In this document: positions 46,432 through 55,089 of the stretch, one piece after another
How positions within the stretch are numbered: the stretch's first letter is position 1
Layout of the letters: each line of letters begins with the position of its first letter
Origin: Rhodobiaceae bacterium UBA6963
GTDB taxonomy: Bacteria; Pseudomonadota; Alphaproteobacteria; RS24
Length of the DNA: 64,000 bases
Reading direction: 5' to 3'
Assembly (NCBI GenBank): GCA_002450335.1
Contig: DJZB01000063.1
Coordinates: forward strand, 1-64,000
Notes under the pieces: model-generated
What the model was told of the DNA's origin: nothing
The model's database searches: none
The model's input: only the letters and a program-made list of their open reading frames with translations
Translations under genes and position numbers: made by a program

Positions 46432-46802
46432 AACAAGATGTGCACAGGCAATTTACCTGATATTTTCTACGCTAGGGTTTTTTTGTCGATAGAACCCTGC
46501 ACGCTTTCTGTTTTCCCAGAATTTATTCTTTTGCATTATTACCCCTCCTCTCAGCAACCTTAATTATCAAGCATGAAGCACCAACGCAGGCAAATTCAGA
46601 AAATTATTAAATAACAATGGTTTATGTAGATAAATAGTTTTAACAAAGATTAATTTTTTATAATTTTTATTATTATTTTTGCCCTTTAAATGTTATATTT
46701 CAAAAGAATTGAAAAACAAAAAATTTCTACTTTATGTAACATTTGTTTAAGTTGCTTTCGTCTAGTTAATTTGTCTTCTACTCTTTAGCTGGAAAGAAAA
46801 TA
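46432..46802. other. 371-base AT-rich divergent intergenic region
   Basis: Separates the gafYZ genes (minus) from the winged-helix gene (plus). It holds the 27-codon leader ORF at 46453-46536 and, before it on the minus strand, a GATAAT-type -10 (46563-46568) with only a weak -35. From about 46600 to 46760 it is strongly AT-rich. Two TTAA tetramers at 46640 and 46650 are six bases apart, one short of a CtrA box. Nothing else is recognisable. Confidence 0.6.
46453..46536 (-). CDS. 27-residue basic leader ORF before gafY
   Basis: Unannotated short frame: ATG at 46536, TAA at 46453-46455, 22 bases before the gafY start. The ribosome binding site GAGGAGGGG is the strongest near this locus, much better than anything before gafY itself. 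The peptide (MQKNKFWENRKRAGFYRQKN, then PSVENIR) is rich in Arg, Lys and Asn. Within the frame AGGGTT and AACCCT can pair around a 13-base loop (about 46474-46499). It may be a regulatory leader peptide or a small protein; coding is supported only by the site and codon-intact frame. Confidence 0.45.
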   Translation of the reverse strand: MQKNKFWENRKRAGFYRQKNPSVENIR

Positions 46803-47270
46803 ATGAATAAAAGAGCATCTCGAACAAGTTCAAGCCTGCCTAATGGCGGCGAATTTACTCTACCAAAAGAAATTAACAGTTTCGTGCCCGGTATGCTTCC
46901 TGAAGCAGTACGCGCGATAAATGTACTTCTAAATGCCCATGAATTTGGGAAAGACTTATTTGAAACCAAAGCCCCACATTATGAAGACTGGATTATGCTG
47001 TTTATTCTTATAGCTAATGAGGCAGAAGAGAAATCAACGGTAACAAAGAATTTTGTGGAGGTAACCGGTCGTGCCTACGGCACGGTTCGGGCTTCCCTCA
47101 AACGCTTTGAGGAAAGAGGGTATATTCATACACTCCAAAAGATTGGTCGATCTGAACTTTATGTTCCTACAGACAAACTTAAAAAAGCGGTCAATCAATG
47201 GGCACGTCAACTTTGGCCTTGCATTGAAGACTATGAACGCGCCAATAAATCCAGCCGAACCATCAGTTAG
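46803..47270 (+). CDS. Winged-helix DNA-binding protein, MarR-like, unknown target
   Basis: 155 residues. After a ~60-residue N-terminal part (EINSFVPGMLPEAVRAINVLLNAHEFG) comes a winged-helix: DWIMLFILIANEAEEKSTVTKNFVEVTGRAYGTVRASLKRFEERGYIHTLQKIGRSELYVPTDKL, where GTVRASLKRFEERG is the recognition helix and the following beta-wing is clear. The remainder is a dimerisation-like helix. GGAAAG precedes the ATG. It is divergent from gafYZ across the AT-rich region, so it could regulate that pair; this is proximity only. Confidence 0.65.
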   Translation: MNKRASRTSSSLPNGGEFTLPKEINSFVPGMLPEAVRAINVLLNAHEFGKDLFETKAPHYEDWIMLFILIANEAEEKSTVTKNFVEVTGRAYGTVRASLKRFEERGYIHTLQKIGRSELYVPTDKLKKAVNQWARQLWPCIEDYERANKSSRTIS

Positions 47271-47318
47271 TTAAGAGATAAGCAAATACCAAAAAACTGT
47301 CCCCTTCAGCTTTAATTT

Positions 47319-47762
47319 ATGGCATTATGGGATATGACTTCTGACACTGAAAAAAAATGGCCTATCCATAAATCGCAAGATGAATGGTTAGAAAAGCTCT
47401 CTCCGGAGCAATATTATGTAACCCGCGAAGCAGGCACTGAAATGCCTTTTAAAGGGCCTCACCTCGATGACAAATCTGCAGGTGTTTTTCATTGTATCTG
47501 TTGCGACACGCCGCTTTTTTCATCTCAAACCAAGTTTGACAGTGGCACAGGCTGGCCGAGTTTTTTTCAGCCCGTTGACTCACAAAATGTTGCTGAACAT
47601 TCTGATACATCGCATGGCATGACACGAACCGAGGTTCTCTGCAGCCAATGCGGGGCACATCTTGGACATGTCTTTCCTGATGGTCCCCAGCCTACAGGTC
47701 TTAGATACTGCATTAACGGCACGGCACTTGATAAAAAAGCGGATAATCAAAGCGATGAATGA
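47319..47762 (+). CDS. msrB: Peptide-methionine (R)-S-oxide reductase MsrB
   Basis: Repairs methionine-R-sulfoxide in proteins. The 147 residues show the two zinc CxxC pairs (CICCDTPLF and [10 protein letters not shown]), [10 protein letters not shown] near 79 and the catalytic cysteine in RYCINGTAL near 130. No signal peptide, so cytoplasmic. A second in-frame ATG five codons in is possible. Its stop lies inside the start of the peptidase gene (8-base overlap). Confidence 0.95.
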   Translation: MALWDMTSDTEKKWPIHKSQDEWLEKLSPEQYYVTREAGTEMPFKGPHLDDKSAGVFHCICCDTPLFSSQTKFDSGTGWPSFFQPVDSQNVAEHSDTSHGMTRTEVLCSQCGAHLGHVFPDGPQPTGLRYCINGTALDKKADNQSDE

Positions 47763-49857
47763 GCCGCAACCCCGCCCGCCGGTTGCAAAAAAAATTAATA
47801 CCACCAATACACGGCACAAAATTACCAGAAATGATGAATATGCATGGATGCGGGATGATAACTGGCAAGAAGTCTTACGCAATCCGGACCAACTTCGTTC
47901 GGATATCCAAGAATATTTAGAGTCCGAAAACAGCTATACAGATGCAGTTTTAAAAACCGGCGAAACCCTCCGCCAAAAACTTTATAATGAAATGCGCGGC
48001 AGAATTAAGGAGAATGATAGCTCTCCTCCTTCATCAAAAGGCGACTGGGCATGGTTTTCCAAATATGAAAGCGGACAAGAGCATCAACAAATTTGCCGGC
48101 AACGTATAACTTCATCCCATTCGGATAATATCCCTGACATTGTTCTGGACGCCAACAAGGAGTCTACAGGACTGGATTATTTTAAATTAGGTGGGACTGC
48201 TATTAGCCCACGACAGGAATATCTGGCATGGGCTCATGATGCGAAAGGCTCGGAATATTTCACTGTTAAAATCAGGGATATTTCAACAGATACAGATTTA
48301 CCGGATATTCTTACCAACACTTCCGGCGCTATCGCTTGGTCTCTTGATGCGAAGTTTATATTTTACATTTTACTGGATGAAAATCACAGACCAAGCAAAG
48401 TCATGCGCCATAAACTTGGCGCTGAACAAGCTGATGATGTTATGGTATATGAAGAGGAGGATCCCGGATTCTTCGTGTCCCTTTCACAGTCCAGAAGCGA
48501 TGATCTGATATTCATTTCCGCTCATGATCATGAAACTTCAGAAGTTCACCTAATTGATGCTGCTAAGCCGGAGCAAAAACCTATTACAATTGCCTTCAGG
48601 CAGCAGCATATTGAATATGATGTCAGCCATGACGCCAAACGCAACCGACTTGTCATTCTGACAAATAAGGATGCTGTTGATTTTCAACTCATGTGGGCTG
48701 ATATCGACACACCTGATAGATGGCACGAACTTGTTCCACACAAAAAAGGCGCGCTTATCCTGGAAGTTGCAGCTTTCGAGAATTTTATCGTCTGGCTATA
48801 TAGGGAAAAAGCTCTACCAAAGATTAAAATTTTATCGACTGAAACAAATTCGGTAACTGAAATTACTTTTCAAGAAGCCGCTTATGATGTGTCGCTCGAC
48901 ACCGGGCTAGAATATAATACGAATATGGTCAGATTTGCTTACACTTCAATGACCACACCTAGACAGATATTCGATTATGACATGTCAACCGGCGACAGAA
49001 ATATGGTCTATGAGCAATCTGTGCCATCCGGCCATAACGCAAAGGATTATATTACCAAACGCCTATGGGCACCTATTGGAGGTGATGAGCAGGAAATTCC
49101 TATCACCCTGCTCTATCACAAAGATACAAAGTTAGACGGAACTGCACCTGTCCTGCTTTACGGATACGGTGCCTATGGGATTTCAATTCCAGCAAGTTTT
49201 TCAGGTAATCGCTTATCTCTTGTTGACCGCGGATTTATTTACGCCATTGCCCATATTCGTGGCGGCAAGGAAATGGGGTTTGACTGGTTTCTTCAAGGAC
49301 GCAAAGAAAACAAAATTAACAGTTTCAAGGATTTTGCCACCGCCGCACAATATCTCATCAATAACAATCTCACACAAAAAGGTAACATCACCATTCACGG
49401 CGGAAGCGCAGGCGGGCTATTGGTGGGCGCAACATTGAACCTATCACCGGAGTTGTTTCGCGGCGCAATAGCTGAGGTGCCTTTTGTAGATGTCCTGAAC
49501 ACCATGCTGGATGATACACTTCCTCTCACACCTCCAGAATGGCCTGAATGGGGAAACCCGATTTTAAATGCCACGGATTATCAAACTATCTCTGAATATG
49601 CACCTTATGAAAACATCTCGGAAACAGCCTATCCACATATACTCGCTACGGCAGGACTGACCGACCCGCGTGTAACGTATTGGGAACCTGCAAAATGGAT
49701 AGCCAGATTACGCGACAAACGCACAGATGATGGTTTGACGTTACTACGAACCGAAATGTCAGCTGGGCATGGTGGCAAAGCCGGACGGTTTAACCAACTC
49801 GAAGAACTTGCATTGGTTTATTCATTTGTACTTTCAATCCATGAGATAAATGACTAA
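47755..49857 (+). CDS. ptrB: Oligopeptidase B (S9 family serine peptidase)
   Basis: Cytoplasmic peptidase cutting oligopeptides after basic residues. 700 residues when started at the ATG at 47755; the frame opens earlier inside msrB. An N-terminal seven-bladed propeller ([13 protein letters not shown], then [22 protein letters not shown]) precedes the alpha/beta hydrolase with [26 protein letters not shown] (nucleophile Ser) and GHGGKAGR (catalytic His) near the end. The HIRGGKEMG segment is typical of PtrB. Normal length. Confidence 0.94.
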   Translation: MNEPQPRPPVAKKINTTNTRHKITRNDEYAWMRDDNWQEVLRNPDQLRSDIQEYLESENSYTDAVLKTGETLRQKLYNEMRGRIKENDSSPPSSKGDWAWFSKYESGQEHQQICRQRITSSHSDNIPDIVLDANKESTGLDYFKLGGTAISPRQEYLAWAHDAKGSEYFTVKIRDISTDTDLPDILTNTSGAIAWSLDAKFIFYILLDENHRPSKVMRHKLGAEQADDVMVYEEEDPGFFVSLSQSRSDDLIFISAHDHETSEVHLIDAAKPEQKPITIAFRQQHIEYDVSHDAKRNRLVILTNKDAVDFQLMWADIDTPDRWHELVPHKKGALILEVAAFENFIVWLYREKALPKIKILSTETNSVTEITFQEAAYDVSLDTGLEYNTNMVRFAYTSMTTPRQIFDYDMSTGDRNMVYEQSVPSGHNAKDYITKRLWAPIGGDEQEIPITLLYHKDTKLDGTAPVLLYGYGAYGISIPASFSGNRLSLVDRGFIYAIAHIRGGKEMGFDWFLQGRKENKINSFKDFATAAQYLINNNLTQKGNITIHGGSAGGLLVGATLNLSPELFRGAIAEVPFVDVLNTMLDDTLPLTPPEWPEWGNPILNATDYQTISEYAPYENISETAYPHILATAGLTDPRVTYWEPAKWIARLRDKRTDDGLTLLRTEMSAGHGGKAGRFNQLEELALVYSFVLSIHEIND

Positions 49858-49866
49858 TTAATCTTC

Positions 49867-51102
49867 ATGCTTGAAAATATCTCCCATTACGGATTTGACA
49901 CTGAATTCCTTACCCGCGCTTTCGATGATCTTTCAACAAAGTATGTTGATAGCGGCAAGCTATCTGGATTTTCGGTTCTGATCGCCAGAAATCGTGAAGT
50001 TGCAGGGATATATCACACTGGATACAGCGCGATGGGCGACGAAAAGGAAGATGCTTTTCCTCTCAAAGACGACACTATTTACCGCATCTACTCCATGTCA
50101 AAACCGATAACGGCATTTGCTATGATGCGCTTTGTTGAGCGAGGGCAAATTAATCTCGATGATAAAGTTAAAGATTACATTCCTGCTTTTAGTGACCCTC
50201 AAGTCTGGGTATCGGGCGATACAAGAGAGTTCACGACACGACCGTCAGAAAAAGATATCACCGTCTTTGATTTATTGACCCACCAATCAGGCCTGACTTA
50301 CGATTTTTTAGGCGAACACCCAATAGATGCTCTGTATCGACGCAAACAATTAACCGGAGGTCGGTCATGCCGCCCTTCGGTTGAAGAATTTGTAAATGAG
50401 ATTGCGGCGATGCCCATTTTATTTACGCCCGGTGAAAAGTGGAATTATTCATTCTCTCTGGATGTTGTTGGGCGCGTCATGGAGGTCGTAAGCGGCAAAT
50501 CTCTTGACAAAATTTTACATGAGGAAGTTTTTGGACCACTCGATATGAAGGATACCGGCTTTACCCTTCCTGCGGATAAAGCTGACCGTATGACACATCT
50601 TTATTTTAAAGATCATCGTAAAGACTTTATCCGATGCATTGATCGTGGACGGGATACGACTTTCTTAAAACCTGCAGAAATGTTGGGCGGCGGAGGCGGC
50701 TTACTCTCTACTCTGACTGATTATTATAAATTTTGTCGTATGCTTGAAAGCAATGGCACAGTTAACGGCAGGACACTTTTATCCAAAAAAACGCTGGACA
50801 TTATGCGGTCCAATCAATTGCCTGGCGGCGCGACCATGAAAGAAAAAGCCGCCTGTAAGTTCAGTGAAAGTGATATGGAAGGCACGGGCTTCGGCATCAG
50901 TTGGTCCATCATTACAGACCCAACAACCGAGGGAAATTATGCATCCAGAGGCACGTATTCATGGGGCGGGTTGGGAAACACCTATTTCTTTATAGACCCA
51001 GTCGAAAAAATCAGTGTTATTTTGATGACCCAGATTGTTCCTTACGGAATTTATCCAATCCGCACGGAATTAAAAGAAATCATCTATAAAGCTCTAAAAT
51101 AA
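49867..51102 (+). CDS. Serine hydrolase of the beta-lactamase class C/EstB family
   Basis: 411 residues, PBP-like fold: YSMSKPITAFAMMRFVERG near 78 contains the SxxK nucleophile, WNYSFSLDVVGRVMEVVSG near 200 the tyrosine motif, and YSWGGLGNTYFFIDP near 370 the third motif (W-G-G). These proteins are usually esterases or D-peptidases, not resistance enzymes. No signal peptide is evident, so a cytoplasmic esterase is likely. It starts nine bases after the peptidase stop. Confidence 0.85.
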   Translation: MLENISHYGFDTEFLTRAFDDLSTKYVDSGKLSGFSVLIARNREVAGIYHTGYSAMGDEKEDAFPLKDDTIYRIYSMSKPITAFAMMRFVERGQINLDDKVKDYIPAFSDPQVWVSGDTREFTTRPSEKDITVFDLLTHQSGLTYDFLGEHPIDALYRRKQLTGGRSCRPSVEEFVNEIAAMPILFTPGEKWNYSFSLDVVGRVMEVVSGKSLDKILHEEVFGPLDMKDTGFTLPADKADRMTHLYFKDHRKDFIRCIDRGRDTTFLKPAEMLGGGGGLLSTLTDYYKFCRMLESNGTVNGRTLLSKKTLDIMRSNQLPGGATMKEKAACKFSESDMEGTGFGISWSIITDPTTEGNYASRGTYSWGGLGNTYFFIDPVEKISVILMTQIVPYGIYPIRTELKEIIYKALK

Positions 51103-51198
51103 ACAGAGCCGATAATTTAGATTTATCTAAATGTAAATTTTTTGTTGCCAGCAAGGTTTCTCCGATTAAGTTATTTTAGTATTGCAGAGGAGTTAGAG

Positions 51199-52176
51199 AT
51201 GTTACCAGATATTTTAAAAGATAATTTACGACTTCCGATTATCGGGTCGCCCATGTTCATAGTTTCAAATCCAACCCTGGTATCAGCTCAATGTAAAGCA
51301 GGTATAGTGGGCTCTTTCCCGGCACTTAATGCCAGACCTCAATCACTGTTGAAAGATTGGATTAGAGAGATTAAAGACGATATCGCGGCTTATAAGGAAG
51401 AAAACCCAACAGCTAAAGTGGCACCCTTTGCAGTCAATCAGATTTGTCATGTTACAAATGATCGCCTTATCCCCGATATGGAAACATGTGTTGAAGAAAA
51501 AGTGCCGATTATCATCACCAGTCTTCGTCCACCTCAAGAAATCGTAGATGCCGCTCATAGCTATGGCGGTCTGGTCTATCATGACGTCATTAATATGCGT
51601 CATGCCCGCAAAGCTGCTGAGGACGGAGTAGACGGCCTCATTCTTGTCGCAGCAGGTGCTGGCGGTCATGCAGGCATGTTGAGCCCCTTCGCAATTGTTC
51701 GTGAAGTAAAAAAATGGTTCGACGGAACAATTTTACTCTCCGGCGCAATTGGTGACGGTTTCTGCGTAGCTTCGGCACTCGCTATGGGGGCAGACTTGGC
51801 TTATATCGGCTCCCGCTTCATCGCAACCAAAGAAGCAAACGCGGAAGATGAATATAAACAAATGCTGGTGGACTCGGCTGCGGATGACATTGTTTATTCC
51901 TCCTTATTTACTGGCGTACATGGAAACTACCTAAAGCCCTCCGTGAGTAAAGCCGGTTTTGACCCTGATAATTTACCTGAAGCAGACAAAACAACCATGA
52001 ATTTTGGTTCTGGCGGCAATACGGATGCCAAGGCATGGAAAGATATCTGGGGTTGCGGTCAAGGTATTGGTAACATTGATAGTGTTGAAACTATCGGTGA
52101 AGTTGTTGACAGTCTTGAGGCTGAATACAAGGAAGCCATCGCTGAGTTGCAAAACAAGGAAGCAATGCTCGGTTAG
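51199..52176 (+). CDS. Nitronate monooxygenase/2-nitropropane dioxygenase-like FMN protein
   Basis: TIM-barrel flavoprotein of 325 residues. ATG at 51199 follows AGAGGAG; an upstream ATG at 51142 lacks a site. Motifs: IIGSPMFIVSNPTLVSAQCKAGIVGSFPALNAR near the start, DGLILVAAGAGGHAG near 155 and LAMGADLAYIGSRFIATKEA near 205. Such enzymes act on alkyl nitronates, but many relatives in fatty-acid or steroid catabolic clusters are enoyl reductases. Substrate unknown. Confidence 0.85.
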   Translation: MLPDILKDNLRLPIIGSPMFIVSNPTLVSAQCKAGIVGSFPALNARPQSLLKDWIREIKDDIAAYKEENPTAKVAPFAVNQICHVTNDRLIPDMETCVEEKVPIIITSLRPPQEIVDAAHSYGGLVYHDVINMRHARKAAEDGVDGLILVAAGAGGHAGMLSPFAIVREVKKWFDGTILLSGAIGDGFCVASALAMGADLAYIGSRFIATKEANAEDEYKQMLVDSAADDIVYSSLFTGVHGNYLKPSVSKAGFDPDNLPEADKTTMNFGSGGNTDAKAWKDIWGCGQGIGNIDSVETIGEVVDSLEAEYKEAIAELQNKEAMLG

Positions 52177-52227
52177 ACACCAAGCTTGCCCAAAAAACTT
52201 GTTTTAAAAATCTGTATTTTATAAAGC

Positions 52228-52302
<75 letters not shown>

Positions 52303-52314
52303 ATAAGCCTGCGT

Positions 52315-52343
52315 TTTATAACCTGAGCCGTCGGCTTGGTCTA
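52315..52343 (-). promoter_or_regulatory. Putative tRNA-Gln promoter
   Basis: Minus-strand TAGACC (52338-52343), 17 bases, TATAAA (52315-52320), placing a transcription start about five bases before the mature tRNA 5' end. Four of six and five of six consensus bases. Confidence 0.45.
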
Positions 52344-52349
52344 GTGCAA

Positions 52350-53450
52350 TTATGGGCTTGTTGGTGAGGGTATAATACCTAAAGCATTATTTTGCAAACT
52401 CGACAAAAATAGTAATCCATTTTTTTCTTTTACATTAGTGACGGCATAAATATCCGAGTGTCGCGCATCCAACGCATGAACAACCTTACCGTCTTTATCC
52501 AGATATAAGGCCCATGTTTCTTCCCATAAGGGTTCAAATTCAATAAGCCTCATAATCCTAAAAACAAGTTTCCGCATAAAAGACGATGGCATCAAAGAGT
52601 CCAAAGTTTTATCACGACCATTAACCAGCGCGACCCAGAAGCCTCCGTCAGGGGCTCTGGTTATGTTGTCTGGATAGCCGGGGAGATTCTCTGCAAACAT
52701 TTCTGTTTGCCCGGCTTTGGGACCGGTTATCCAGTATTTTTTAATCCTGTATCGATATGTTTCAGCAACGAGAATAAAACCCTCGTCTTCCGATAGGGCT
52801 ACGCCATTTGCAAAATGCAAACCATCCAACACAATCTGGGTTTTACCTGTTTTAAAATCGTAAGTGAGTAATCGACCTGCTGCTGGCGTTTCCATCGCTT
52901 CAAAAACCGTATCTTCAAAGCCATAACGGGTAGATGCATCCGAGAACCAAACGACACCATCGCTTGAAATATCAAGATCATCGGCAAAGCGAATGGGTGT
53001 CCCATCTACCTCATTAGTAAGCGTTTTCAATTCCCCAGCTTGGGTAAACGCCAACAAACCCAAAGGGGCATCAGCAATAATTAAATCACTTTGCGCACCT
53101 GTTATGATTTCTCGCGCAAATTGCATCGCCAGTGGGCGCCCACCTGTATTGAGGATATCTGTAAAATCATTGGTTTTAGGATCAATTGCAATTACGCGCC
53201 CGTCTGCAAGACCTGAAAAAATAAAACCATTATCCGCAATCGCACTCCCCTCGGGTCCATAACCATCAAGTTCGATTAATCGCGCATCTGCGAGGCGATT
53301 GTTTCTTTCAAAGGGGGCTATCCCGGCAGGGTTTTTACCAGGAGTCCAGATTTCAGGCGAAATCCCGACTGGCCAGAAAAACAAATACCCGATTGGTATG
53401 GAGACCAATATCAGTAAGGCACCAATTATTTTTTTTGTTTTAAAGGTCAA
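52350..53450 (-). CDS. SMP-30/strictosidine synthase-like beta-propeller protein
   Basis: 366 residues with one N-terminal membrane helix (IIGALLILVSIPIGYLFFWPV), then a six-bladed propeller: GPEGSAIADNGFIFSGLADGRVIAI, RPLAMQFA, DLDISSDGVVWFSDASTRYG near 165, GLHFANGVALSEDEGFILVAETYRYRI and LPGYPDNITRAPDGGFWVALV. This is the adipocyte plasma membrane-associated/strictosidine synthase-like group, whose members are arylesterases or lactonases. Anchored in the membrane facing the periplasm. Substrate unknown. Confidence 0.82.
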   Translation of the reverse strand: MTFKTKKIIGALLILVSIPIGYLFFWPVGISPEIWTPGKNPAGIAPFERNNRLADARLIELDGYGPEGSAIADNGFIFSGLADGRVIAIDPKTNDFTDILNTGGRPLAMQFAREIITGAQSDLIIADAPLGLLAFTQAGELKTLTNEVDGTPIRFADDLDISSDGVVWFSDASTRYGFEDTVFEAMETPAAGRLLTYDFKTGKTQIVLDGLHFANGVALSEDEGFILVAETYRYRIKKYWITGPKAGQTEMFAENLPGYPDNITRAPDGGFWVALVNGRDKTLDSLMPSSFMRKLVFRIMRLIEFEPLWEETWALYLDKDGKVVHALDARHSDIYAVTNVKEKNGLLFLSSLQNNALGIIPSPTSP

Positions 53451-53520
53451 TAACCCCTCCCCAAACTCTAAGTAGCATACATTTTGGCACTATGCATGTA
53501 ACCCCGATAAATTCCCTCTA

Positions 53521-53549
53521 TTGGCAATATTTATGTCAGCAGGTATAAA
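53521..53549 (+). promoter_or_regulatory. Putative promoter of the NTF2-like gene
   Basis: TTGGCA (53521-53526), 17-base spacer, TATAAA (53544-53549), about 55 bases before the ATG at 53604. Five of six matches in each hexamer. Confidence 0.5.
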
Positions 53550-53603
53550 TTTTAGAAGGGAATATAATATCTATGAAGACAGTATAGATTTATGGGGGAT
53601 AAT

Positions 53604-54098
53604 ATGTCTTACGATTATGAAAACATCGAACAAATCAAACAATTGAAATACAGATATTGCAGAGGCATTGATAGCTGTAATATTGAAGAGCTTGGACGTG
53701 TCTTTACAGACGATGCCCGGATTAATTATCAGGGTGGAAGCTATACTTTCGAAGCCGAGGGTAAAGAGAATATCCTAACTGCCATGAAATTTGCGTTTCA
53801 TGACAAGCTTGTATCTTGTCATACTGTACATATGCCCATTATTGAAATAACTGGCGACACCACAGCAAAAGGCCAATGGCGATTGTTAGACTATGCAATG
53901 AATCTGGCTGAAGACAATAAAGTCACTGTCGGCGGAGCGGAGTATGTTGATGACTATGCCAAAAATGCTGACGGGGTTTGGCAAATCAAACAATCTGCAT
54001 ATACACGCGTTTATGAACAGGTTTTCCTACAAGATGATCATAATCTTACCCACTACCAACTTGGGGGTGGCGTGGTTAAAGGCGAGTTTTCAATCTAG
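53604..54098 (+). CDS. SnoaL/NTF2-like fold protein
   Basis: 164 residues. The ATG at 53604 has GGGGG five bases upstream; an ATG at 53592 would overlap that site. Residues IEQIKQLKYRYCRGIDSCNIEELGRVFTDDARINYQG and VSCHTVHMPIIEI, then KGQWRLLDYAMN and GGAEYVDDYAKNADGVWQIKQSAYTRVYEQV, match the SnoaL_4 group. Relatives include dehydratases and isomerases acting on steroid-like CoA esters. The enzyme's role is not known. Probably co-transcribed with the MBL hydrolase gene 48 bases on. Confidence 0.8.
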   Translation: MSYDYENIEQIKQLKYRYCRGIDSCNIEELGRVFTDDARINYQGGSYTFEAEGKENILTAMKFAFHDKLVSCHTVHMPIIEITGDTTAKGQWRLLDYAMNLAEDNKVTVGGAEYVDDYAKNADGVWQIKQSAYTRVYEQVFLQDDHNLTHYQLGGGVVKGEFSI

Positions 54099-54146
54099 AA
54101 GCGGATAAGGTTAATAAGAACCGCGAAATTATAAAAAGGATTAAGT

Positions 54147-55088
54147 TTGGCAATACCTTATGTATTTGAAGATGAAATTGAACATGGGGTTTGCAAACGC
54201 TTAACCCCACTCATCAGACGTGTCATTTGCGACAATCCCGGCCCTTTCACTTATACGGGAACAACAACCTTCATTGTTGGCAATGGTGTTGTTGCTATAA
54301 TTGACCCAGGTCCGAATAATGATTCACACCTAGACGCAATTATTGCGGCACTCGACCCAAGTGAAGTCGTTAGCCATATTCTGGTCACACACACGCACAG
54401 TGATCATTCTCCTTTGGCCAATGCACTTAAAGAAAGAACGGGCGCCAAGATATGTGGCTTTGCTGGTATTAATAACGACCGCACGCGCAACAAAAGCCAG
54501 ATTGATACAAAAGTCGCTATAGAAGATGCAAACTTCGTCGAAATGGAAGAGGCCATCCAGCGAGACTTCATCCCAGACATTCCACTTCTACATCAAGATA
54601 TTATAAATGGGCCGGACTGGACGCTTGAAGCGATATACACGCCCGGACACATAAGCAATCATTTATGTTTTTTACTACATGAAGAAAAGACAATGTTCTC
54701 CGGTGACCATGTCATGGGCTGGGCAACCAGCGTTATCGTTCCACCGGATGGCAATATGGCAGATTATATGGAGTCTCTGGAGCGCTTATTAAGCTACGAC
54801 CTTGAGTTGTTGCGCCCCACGCATGGACCGGAAATTCAAAACCCAAAAACATTTATCAAAGCCTATATTACACATCGCCAAAATCGTGAGGAACAGATAC
54901 TTGGCCAACTCGCCAAAGGAACGACACAAATTCAAGATATGATACCTGTACTATATGCAGACACCGACAAACGGCTTTATCCTGCCGCAGCAATGTCGGT
55001 TCTTGCTCATCTCGAAGGTCTTGTGCGTACAGGTAAAGTTGTCTGTGACACCGAAATAAAATTATCTTCAAATTTTCAATTAAAATAA
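54147..55088 (+). CDS. MBL-fold metallo-hydrolase, LACTB2-like
   Basis: 313 residues with a TTG start seven bases after AAGGA. The metal ligands are clear: THTHSDHSPLA (HxHxDH) near 81, TPGHISNH near 170 and SGDHVMGW near 190, then PTHGPEI near 228. A C-terminal winged-helix-like extension (DTDKRLYPAAAMSVLAHLEGLVRTGKV) is typical of the LACTB2/RNase Z-like glyoxalase II group. Its substrate could be an acyl thioester or RNA; undecided. Convergent with the ligase gene, one base apart. Confidence 0.86.
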   Translation: MAIPYVFEDEIEHGVCKRLTPLIRRVICDNPGPFTYTGTTTFIVGNGVVAIIDPGPNNDSHLDAIIAALDPSEVVSHILVTHTHSDHSPLANALKERTGAKICGFAGINNDRTRNKSQIDTKVAIEDANFVEMEEAIQRDFIPDIPLLHQDIINGPDWTLEAIYTPGHISNHLCFLLHEEKTMFSGDHVMGWATSVIVPPDGNMADYMESLERLLSYDLELLRPTHGPEIQNPKTFIKAYITHRQNREEQILGQLAKGTTQIQDMIPVLYADTDKRLYPAAAMSVLAHLEGLVRTGKVVCDTEIKLSSNFQLK

Positions 55089-55089
55089 A

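Noticed and set aside
46639..46654. CtrA box (TTAA-N7-TTAA) before gafY
   Set aside because: The two TTAA motifs are separated by six bases instead of seven, in a region so AT-rich that this is expected by chance.
49867..51102. Beta-lactamase resistance gene
   Set aside because: It has the class C-like fold motifs, but no signal peptide and no ampR neighbour; an EstB-like esterase is more likely.
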